Of a stretch of 64,000 nt of DNA, positions 58,365-64,000 are shown piece after piece. The stretch is taken from assembly GCA_006969625.1 (NCBI GenBank), contig CP030885.1, positions 3,855,430-3,919,429 on the forward strand, given 5' to 3'. This stretch comes from Rhodospirillaceae bacterium. Lineage in GTDB: Bacteria > Pseudomonadota > Alphaproteobacteria > Kiloniellales > DSM-21159. The notes beneath the pieces are model-generated. The model did no database searches and had not been told where the DNA came from. It worked only from the letters and a program-made list of their open reading frames with translations. Position 1 is the stretch's first letter; each line of letters starts with the position of its first letter. The position numbers and the translations under genes were made by a program.

Positions 58365-58823
58365 TCAATCGTCTCGCGCGAACAGCTTGCGGAAGAAGTT
58401 CTTCTCCTTGGCCATCTCGACGAAGCGCGCCTGCTTGTCCTCCGGCAGGGTGGCCACCCAGGCATGCAGATCGGCACCGACCTCGGCCCAGAAGGCGTTC
58501 CGGTCGGAGGCACGGGCATTGAGGATCTCGCGCACGGCGTCGGCGTCGTAGCTGGCGTCGTCCAGCATCTCGACCAGGCGGTCGCGCACGCCGGGATCGT
58601 CATCCGACCGCCGAGCGGCCAAGCCCTCCAGGGTCTCGCGGCGGAACGCGCGCAGTCCCTCGATCTGCGCCGCGCTCAGGTCCAGCGCCTCGGCCACGGC
58701 GGCAATGTGCGCCTGCGGGTCGCGCTCCGCCTCCTCTGCGGCGAAGAGACCGAACAGCGCGCCGCCCACCAGCCCGAGGTTCAGCAGCCCGGACAGGATC
58801 AGGGCAAGCGTGAGGGCACGCAT
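58365..58823 (-). CDS. CpxP/CnrX-like periplasmic sensor
   Basis: A 152-residue protein with one N-terminal membrane/signal segment (about residues 5-27) and a helical periplasmic domain, with the LDLSAAQIEGLRAFRRETLE and NAFWAEVGADLHAWVATLPE helices. This resembles heavy-metal-resistance sensors (PF13801 type). Third gene of a sigma/anti-sigma operon, so it probably senses periplasmic stress or metal and signals to the anti-sigma factor. Confidence 0.85.
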   Translation of the reverse strand: MRALTLALILSGLLNLGLVGGALFGLFAAEEAERDPQAHIAAVAEALDLSAAQIEGLRAFRRETLEGLAARRSDDDPGVRDRLVEMLDDASYDADAVREILNARASDRNAFWAEVGADLHAWVATLPEDKQARFVEMAKEKNFFRKLFARDD

Positions 58824-58837
58824 CGAAGGCACAGCGC

Positions 58838-59347
58838 TCACAGGAAGGGCGACGGCGCGGCACCGAAGTCGATCGGCGCTTCCACCGTCTGGGTGCTCTG
58901 CGGCTGCAGCGTAGGGGCGAGCCCCCGGCTGCCGATCTCGAAGCCGCCCAGTGCGATCGCCACCGCCACCGCGACCACCGGGCTCCAGCGCAAGACCGGA
59001 TCGGCGAACAGCCCGGCCAGCAGGCCCGCGAGCGGGCTGCCCGGCCGCTGGCCGGCTGCCGGCGGCCTTACGATGGCCTGGGCTCGAACGACCATCCGGG
59101 ACGGTGCCGGCGCCGGCCGCGGCGCTTCGAGCGCCATGCGCAGGGCGGCGATCTCCGCCGGCCCGTCCGGGTCGCGGGCGATCCACCCTTCGACCGGCGC
59201 CGCCTCCGCTTCGCTCAGGTTGCCCTCCAGCCAGGCGGCCAGGATCGCGGCGTCCGGCCGCTCCGACCGCCGGCGCGGTGGCAGGGCTCGGCGCACCGCG
59301 GCCGCCGCCGCGACATCGCCACCCTGGAATTCGTTGTCGTTGTTCAT
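58838..59347 (-). CDS. Anti-sigma factor-like membrane protein
   Basis: About 169 residues from the chosen ATG (59347). The N-terminal half is cytoplasmic, with AILAAWLEGNLSEAEAAPVEGW similar to the zinc-free anti-sigma domain. A single membrane segment follows (SPVVAVAVAIALGGFEIG) and a short periplasmic tail. It lies between the sigma factor and periplasmic sensor, which supports an anti-sigma role. It has no HCC zinc motif. Confidence 0.84.
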   Translation of the reverse strand: MNNDNEFQGGDVAAAAAVRRALPPRRRSERPDAAILAAWLEGNLSEAEAAPVEGWIARDPDGPAEIAALRMALEAPRPAPAPSRMVVRAQAIVRPPAAGQRPGSPLAGLLAGLFADPVLRWSPVVAVAVAIALGGFEIGSRGLAPTLQPQSTQTVEAPIDFGAAPSPFL

Positions 59348-59408
59348 CGCGCCCCTGACCCTCTTCACGGGAATTTGTACGCCGGCCGGCAGCAGGTCAT
59401 CCCTGCAC

Positions 59409-59960
59409 TCACGGCTTCTCGTCGGAGAAGTGCCGACGCAGCTTTGTCAGGGCCTTGTGGTGCATCGAGCGCACGGTTTGCGCCTCGACGCCGAGCAGCC
59501 CGGCGACCTCGGCGACCTCCTTCTCCTCGTCATAGAGCAGGCGCAACACGGCCGCCTGGCGCGCCGAAAGCAGGCCCTCCGGGATCTTGACCCGCCGGAC
59601 CGGCTCGACCGGGTCCACCGCCAGCCGCGCCTCCGGCACATCGTCCAGCGAGTCGGCATGCACCCCGGTCGGGCGGCCGCGGCGCAAGGCATCGATGGCG
59701 GTGGTGTTGGCGATGACGGTCAGGAAGGTGGTCAGCTTCGCCTTGGCCGGGTCAAAACCGCGCAGCAGCTTGTAGTCGTTGCGGCAGAGCTTGAGGTAGA
59801 CCTCCTGGGCAACGTCGTCGGTTTCGTCGCCGCGCCCGGCCGGCACCAGGCGGCGCTGCACGGCGGCATAGACCACCGCCGCCGTCTGGGCGACGAAGCG
59901 GTCCCAGGCCGGTTTGTCCCCGCGCACCAGGCGCGCGATCAGGTCAGGATCCCCACGCAT
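59409..59960 (-). CDS. ECF-type RNA polymerase sigma factor
   Basis: A 183-residue sigma70-family protein. Region 2 has DDVAQEVYLKLCRND and LTTFLTVIANTTAIDALRR; region 4 has LSARQAAVLRLLYDEEKEV and LLGVEAQTVRSMHHKALTKL. AGGGAG precedes the start. It begins an operon with an anti-sigma factor and a sensor, typical of envelope-stress or metal-response systems. The promoter it reads cannot be deduced here. Confidence 0.93.
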   Translation of the reverse strand: MRGDPDLIARLVRGDKPAWDRFVAQTAAVVYAAVQRRLVPAGRGDETDDVAQEVYLKLCRNDYKLLRGFDPAKAKLTTFLTVIANTTAIDALRRGRPTGVHADSLDDVPEARLAVDPVEPVRRVKIPEGLLSARQAAVLRLLYDEEKEVAEVAGLLGVEAQTVRSMHHKALTKLRRHFSDEKP

Positions 59961-60071
59961 CTCCCTGAAGCTGATAAGGCTTCCGGCCCTTATGTGCCAG
60001 TTCCTCGGTGCGGTTCCTTCCCACCCCTGTGGCAAGTGAACCGACCCGGGGTCGCCCCTATAGTGACCCGC

Positions 60072-62864
60072 ATGACCGCTCCCCATCGGATTCTCGCCGC
60101 CTCGACCGAAAGCCCGCCGCCAGCGGTGCTCGTCGCCGGACTGACCGGGGCGGTCTGGCTGTCGCCCGAGGGCGAGGTCGAGTCCCTGGACGCGCAGCAA
60201 GCGGCGCGCCGGGCGGCCTCGGCGCCGCCGCTGGTCTGCCACCGGCGGGCGACGGCGACCCGGCTGGGCATCGATCCCTTCCCGGCCTTCGACCTGCTCG
60301 AGCTCTTCGCCTTCGTCCGGCCGGCGCGCTTCTGCGCCCCGACCCCGCGCGGCCTCGCCCAAGCGCTCGACCTGGGCGACCCGCACAGCCTGGACGACCA
60401 GGCGCTGGCGCTGAGCCGCGCCGCCGAGCGGCTGCTGCGCGAGCTGCCGGCGCGCGAAGCCGCGAACGGCCCGGTGGTCTCGATCGCCTGGACCATGGCC
60501 CAGGCCGGCTGGCCCTGGGGGGCGGCGGTCCTGCAGGCGCTGGACTTCGGCGGCGCCGAAAGGGCGCCGAGGCGCGCCGGCGGCTTCCAGGTCTGGGAGC
60601 ATCTGGCCGAGTGGTCGGAGCACGCCCCGGAGCCGCCGCCCGGCAGCCAGGCGGTCGAGCCGGAGGACGCGCGCCGGCGCCTGGCCGAGCTGCTCGGCGA
60701 GGCGGCCGAGGCGCGGCCCCAGCAGTCCGACTATGCCAGTGCGGTGACGCCTGCCTTCGCCCCGCGCCAGTCGGACGGCGCGCCCAACCTCGTGCTGGCC
60801 GAGGCCGGCACCGGCGTCGGCAAGACCCTCGGCTACATCGCGCCGGCGAGCCTCTGGGCGGAAGAGAACCAGGGAGCCGTGTGGCTGTCGACCTACACCC
60901 GCAACCTGCAGCAGCAGATCGACGGGGAGCTGGACCGGCTGTTCCCGCAGCGCGCCGAAAAGGCGCGCCACGTCGTCGTCCGCAAGGGGCGCGAGAACTA
61001 CCTCTGCCTGCTGAACTACGAAGAGGCGGTGCGCGCCATCGGCGCCCGTCCGGGAACGGCAATCGCGCTGGGGCTGCTGGCACGCTGGGCGCTGGCGACG
61101 CGCGACGGCGACATGGTCGGCGGCGACTTCCCCGGCTGGCTGGCCGACCTGACCGGGCGCGGCCGTACGCTCGGTCTGGCCGACCGGCGCGGCGAGTGCA
61201 TCTACGCCGCCTGCCCGCATTACCGCAAATGCTACATCGAGAAGTCTGTGCGCCGCGCCAGGCGCGCCCGCCTGGTGGTCGCCAACCATGCCCTGGTGAT
61301 GGTGCAGGCGGCCCTGGGCGCCGAGGAAGGCAGCCTGCCGCAGCGCTACGTCTTCGACGAGGGGCACCACCTCTTCGACGCCGCCGACAGCGCCTTCGCC
61401 GCCCATCTCTCCGGCCAGGAGACCTACGAGCTGCGGCGCTGGCTGCTGGGCGCGGAGGGCACCCGGCGTGGCGGTGCATCCCGGCTGAAGGGCCTACAGA
61501 AGCGGGTCGAGGACCTGGTCGCCGGGCGGGACGACCTGGAGGGCCTGCTGCAGCGCGCCCTGCGCGCCGCCCGCGCGCTCGCCGCCGAGGGCTGGCACCA
61601 GCGCATCGCCGACACGCAAGCGGTCGACGGCCAGGGGGCGCTCCTGGGCGGCGAGGGCCCGACGGAGAAGTTCCTCGCGCTGGTGCGCCGGCAGGTCTAT
61701 GCCCGGGCGCCGAGCCGCGGCGAGGGCTACTCCCTGGAGACCGAGCCGCGTCCGCCGCTCGAGGGTCTGTTGGACGCCGCGCGCGAGCTGGACGGCGCGC
61801 TGGAACGGCTGGAACGGCCGCTGGCCGGGCTGCGCGACGGACTCGCGGCCCGCCTGTCCGACGAGGCGGAGGAGCTGGACAGCGACACCCGCCGCCGGCT
61901 CGAGGCCACCGCCCGCTCGCTCGACCGGCGCGCCGTGCGGCCGTTGCGCGCTTGGCGGCAGATGCTGGCGGCCCTCGAGACGGAAAGCGCGCCGCCCGAG
62001 TTCGTCGACTGGCTGGCGGTCGAGCGAAACGACGGCCGCGACCTCGACGTCGGCTACTTCCGCCACTGGGTCGACCCGACCGAACCCTTCGCCCAGGCGG
62101 TGCTGGCGCAGGCCCAGGGGGCGGTCGTCACCTCCGCTACCCTGACCGACAAGTCGGGCGACCCGGAGCAGGACTGGCTGGCCGCCGCCCAGCGCAGCGG
62201 TGCCGTCCACCTGCCGCTGCCGGCGATCCGCGCGCAGGTGCCTTCGCCCTTCGACTATGCGGCGCAGACCCGCATCTTCGTCGTCACCGACGTGCGCAAG
62301 GACCACCTCGACCAGGTCGCCGCGGCCGTGCGCGAGCTCTTCCTCGCCGCGCACGGCGGCGCGCTGGGCCTGTTCACCGCGATCAGCCGCCTGAAGGCCG
62401 TGCACCGGCGCATCGCCGCACCGCTGGAGGCCGCCGGCCTCGACCTCTTCGCCCAGCACCTGGACGGCCTCGACGTCGCCACCCTGGTGGAGATCTTCCG
62501 CGCCGAACCGGACTCCTGCCTGCTGGGTACGGACGCGGTGCGCGACGGCGTCGACGTGCCGGGGCGCGCGCTGCGCCTGATCGTCTTCGACCGGGTGCCC
62601 TGGCCGCGGCCGGACCTGCGCCACAAGGCGCGGCGCCTGGCCTTCGGCGGCAAGCGCTACGACGACATGCTGACCCGCCTGAAGCTGCGCCAGGCCTACG
62701 GCCGGCTGGTGCGCCGCGCCGACGACCACGGCGTCTTCGTGCTGCTCGACCCGATGGTGCCCTCGCGCTTCGCCAGCGCCTTTCCCGAGGGCGTCGCCTT
62801 CCGTCGCGTCGGCCTGGCCGAGGCGGTGGCCGAGACCCGCGCCTTCCTGACGGCGCCTAGCTGA
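60072..62864 (+). CDS. DinG/XPD-type ATP-dependent DNA helicase
   Basis: A 930-residue superfamily 2 helicase. The N-terminal 230 residues look like an extra, nuclease-like or regulatory region. Helicase motif I is EAGTGVGKTLGY (about residue 260), the Fe-S cluster cysteines lie in CLLNYEEA and CIYAACPHYRKC, motif II is VFDEGHH (DEGH), and motif VI is LRQAYGRLVRR. It unwinds damaged or R-loop DNA. The start at 60072 is an ATG just upstream of conserved sequence; the much longer open frame upstream is not supported. Confidence 0.92.
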   Translation: MTAPHRILAASTESPPPAVLVAGLTGAVWLSPEGEVESLDAQQAARRAASAPPLVCHRRATATRLGIDPFPAFDLLELFAFVRPARFCAPTPRGLAQALDLGDPHSLDDQALALSRAAERLLRELPAREAANGPVVSIAWTMAQAGWPWGAAVLQALDFGGAERAPRRAGGFQVWEHLAEWSEHAPEPPPGSQAVEPEDARRRLAELLGEAAEARPQQSDYASAVTPAFAPRQSDGAPNLVLAEAGTGVGKTLGYIAPASLWAEENQGAVWLSTYTRNLQQQIDGELDRLFPQRAEKARHVVVRKGRENYLCLLNYEEAVRAIGARPGTAIALGLLARWALATRDGDMVGGDFPGWLADLTGRGRTLGLADRRGECIYAACPHYRKCYIEKSVRRARRARLVVANHALVMVQAALGAEEGSLPQRYVFDEGHHLFDAADSAFAAHLSGQETYELRRWLLGAEGTRRGGASRLKGLQKRVEDLVAGRDDLEGLLQRALRAARALAAEGWHQRIADTQAVDGQGALLGGEGPTEKFLALVRRQVYARAPSRGEGYSLETEPRPPLEGLLDAARELDGALERLERPLAGLRDGLAARLSDEAEELDSDTRRRLEATARSLDRRAVRPLRAWRQMLAALETESAPPEFVDWLAVERNDGRDLDVGYFRHWVDPTEPFAQAVLAQAQGAVVTSATLTDKSGDPEQDWLAAAQRSGAVHLPLPAIRAQVPSPFDYAAQTRIFVVTDVRKDHLDQVAAAVRELFLAAHGGALGLFTAISRLKAVHRRIAAPLEAAGLDLFAQHLDGLDVATLVEIFRAEPDSCLLGTDAVRDGVDVPGRALRLIVFDRVPWPRPDLRHKARRLAFGGKRYDDMLTRLKLRQAYGRLVRRADDHGVFVLLDPMVPSRFASAFPEGVAFRRVGLAEAVAETRAFLTAPS

Positions 62865-63795
62865 CCCCGAAGTAGAGGAACAGCGCCGAGAGCGTGCCGA
62901 CCGACAGCAGCGTCGAGACGACGATCGCCGCGGTGGCGCGCTGGATGTAGAGGCCGTACTGGTTGGCCAGCACGAAGACCAGGGCGCCGGTCGGCAGCGC
63001 CGCCTGGATCACCGCGCCCTGCGCCCAGACCGGCTCCATCTCCATGACGTGGAAGGCCAGCCAGTAGGTGATGCCCGGCATTACCAGCAGCTTCAGGACG
63101 CTCAGCCAGCCGACCTCGCCGAGCCCGGCGGTCAGCGGCTTGCCGACCATGAAGAGCCCCATGGCGAAGAGCGCGCAAGGCCCGGCGGTCGAGCCCATCA
63201 GGTCGCAGAAGCGGGCCAGCGGCGTCGGCACCGGCAGGCCGGCCCAGGACCACAGCAGGCCGGCCACCGCCGAGAGCAGCAGCGGCGAGCGGACGACCCC
63301 GAGCAGCGCGTCGCGCGCGAGCTGGGTGGCCGTCTCGTCGCCCTCGCCGTCCAGCTCGATCAGCACGGTGGTGGCCGCCATCATCACCACGCCGGTGATC
63401 ACCGTGCCGATGATGCCCGGCAGCAGGCCGGCATCGCCGAAGGCGATCAGCAGCAGCGGCACGCCCATGTAGCCGGTGTTGGAGAAGACCGCCGACATGC
63501 CGTGCAGCGCGTGGATCGCCAGGCGGTTGGGGAAGACGAAGACGGCGACCAGCAGGGCCAGCCCGAAGGTGCCGATCAGCCCGCCGCCGAAGGCCGCGAT
63601 GAAGGGCCAGTAGAAGACCTGGGACACCTCGATCTGCGCCATCGAACCGAAGAACAGCGCCGGCAGGGCGACGTAGAAGACGAAGGCGTTGAGCGCGCCC
63701 GAGGCCTGCGCGCCGAGCAGTCCGGCCCGCCCGACGGCATAGCCCGCCCCCATGATGGCGAAGACCGGCAGCACGATGTTGACGATGGCGTCCAT
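62857..63795 (-). CDS. AEC-family transporter (auxin efflux carrier type)
   Basis: A 312-residue protein with about ten membrane segments. LPVFAIMGAGYAVGRAG at the start, SAVFSNTGYMGVPLLLIAFG and QAALPTGALVFVLANQYG are typical of the AEC family. It probably exports or takes up small organic acids; the substrate is unknown. The start at 63807 adds four residues. Its 3' end overlaps the helicase by eight bases. Confidence 0.92.
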   Translation of the reverse strand: MDAIVNIVLPVFAIMGAGYAVGRAGLLGAQASGALNAFVFYVALPALFFGSMAQIEVSQVFYWPFIAAFGGGLIGTFGLALLVAVFVFPNRLAIHALHGMSAVFSNTGYMGVPLLLIAFGDAGLLPGIIGTVITGVVMMAATTVLIELDGEGDETATQLARDALLGVVRSPLLLSAVAGLLWSWAGLPVPTPLARFCDLMGSTAGPCALFAMGLFMVGKPLTAGLGEVGWLSVLKLLVMPGITYWLAFHVMEMEPVWAQGAVIQAALPTGALVFVLANQYGLYIQRATAAIVVSTLLSVGTLSALFLYFGVS

Positions 63796-63872
63796 GGGAC
63801 GCGCCACCTAGCCGCCCGGCGCCCGCACGTCCAGCGCGCAGGCGACATTGCACCTATTCCGGGCCCCACCTG

Positions 63873-63898
63873 TTCCCTATGCCGGTTCCCTATGCCGG
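63873..63898. repeat. Perfect 13-base tandem repeat
   Basis: TTCCCTATGCCGG occurs twice in direct succession, about 80 bases upstream of the AEC gene. It might be a binding-site duplication or a simple replication slip. Confidence 0.8.
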
Positions 63899-64000
63899 CG
63901 CGGCGCCCTCGCCCGGCACCGAAGATCCCGCTTGAATTTCCTGTTATGTTCTGTTAGAGAGACTCCCGAGCGTGCCACAGGTGCGTCCTGACTCTGGGAT

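Noticed and set aside
58032..60071. A 1610-residue open frame extending upstream of the helicase
   Set aside because: It overlaps the anti-sigma, sigma and sensor genes on the other strand; only the part from 60072 has helicase homology. Long empty frames are normal in GC-rich DNA.

Overview
This is a GC-rich chromosomal window with dense, short-spaced genes and the gene content of an alphaproteobacterium. It looks most like the Rhodospirillales/Kiloniellales group. Pointers are the class I lysyl-tRNA synthetase, a malyl-CoA lyase together with methylmalonyl-CoA mutase and MeaB, an 'antifreeze glycopeptide'-type exported protein next to xerD, and an Atm1-type ABC exporter. The taxon is inferred from gene content; no rRNA or tRNA gene was seen.

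Layout. 1-4675 (minus strand): the translation operon thrS-infC-rpmI-rplT-pheS-pheT, with pheT cut by the window edge; infC appears to start at a rare AUA codon. 4.9-15.5 kb: a membrane protein, a GT4 glycosyltransferase, an alpha/beta hydrolase, a sensor histidine kinase, an SDR protein, a TPR protein, a CorC/HlyC protein, and overlapping aroK-aroB. 15.7-25.5 kb: a 46-residue membrane peptide overlapping a large exported protein, xerD, malyl-CoA lyase, thiY behind a TPP riboswitch, a GT39-type protein, accA, rpmB and meaB. 25.6-39.5 kb: a CGNR zinc-finger regulator divergent from a dehalogenase-like hydrolase with TTGACAG repeats between them, the Atm1-type exporter, an EamA transporter, a large membrane-anchored coiled-coil protein, methylmalonyl-CoA mutase, an SDR, a HAD phosphatase, a degenerate EAL (TipF-like) protein, pyrD and a DUF952 gene.

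40.0-54.0 kb (minus strand) is a compact podovirus-type virion cassette. In transcription order it holds two uncharacterised genes, a terminator, a poly-proline protein, portal, scaffold, capsid, a small capsid-linked protein, a hairpin, two tail-tube proteins, a gp14-like internal virion protein, a collar-domain tail fibre, a DUF4376 protein, a possible small terminase, the large terminase, two small unknowns and a GTA-type 3TM holin. I see no integrase, replication gene, phage RNA polymerase or standard endolysin. Catalytic residues of the terminase are intact. A divergent S24-type repressor (54114-54764) lacks the peptidase serine. This cassette is the best candidate here for an undescribed system: a domesticated podovirus or podovirus-type gene-transfer agent.

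54.9-64.0 kb returns to host genes: a class IV aminotransferase, a conserved small protein, class I lysyl-tRNA synthetase, a conserved 95-residue protein, a sigma/anti-sigma/periplasmic-sensor operon, a DinG/XPD-type helicase and an AEC transporter.

Metabolically, malyl-CoA lyase, methylmalonyl-CoA mutase and MeaB fit an ethylmalonyl-CoA-type acetate assimilation pathway. The remaining biosynthetic genes (aroK/aroB, accA, pyrD, thiY) are housekeeping.
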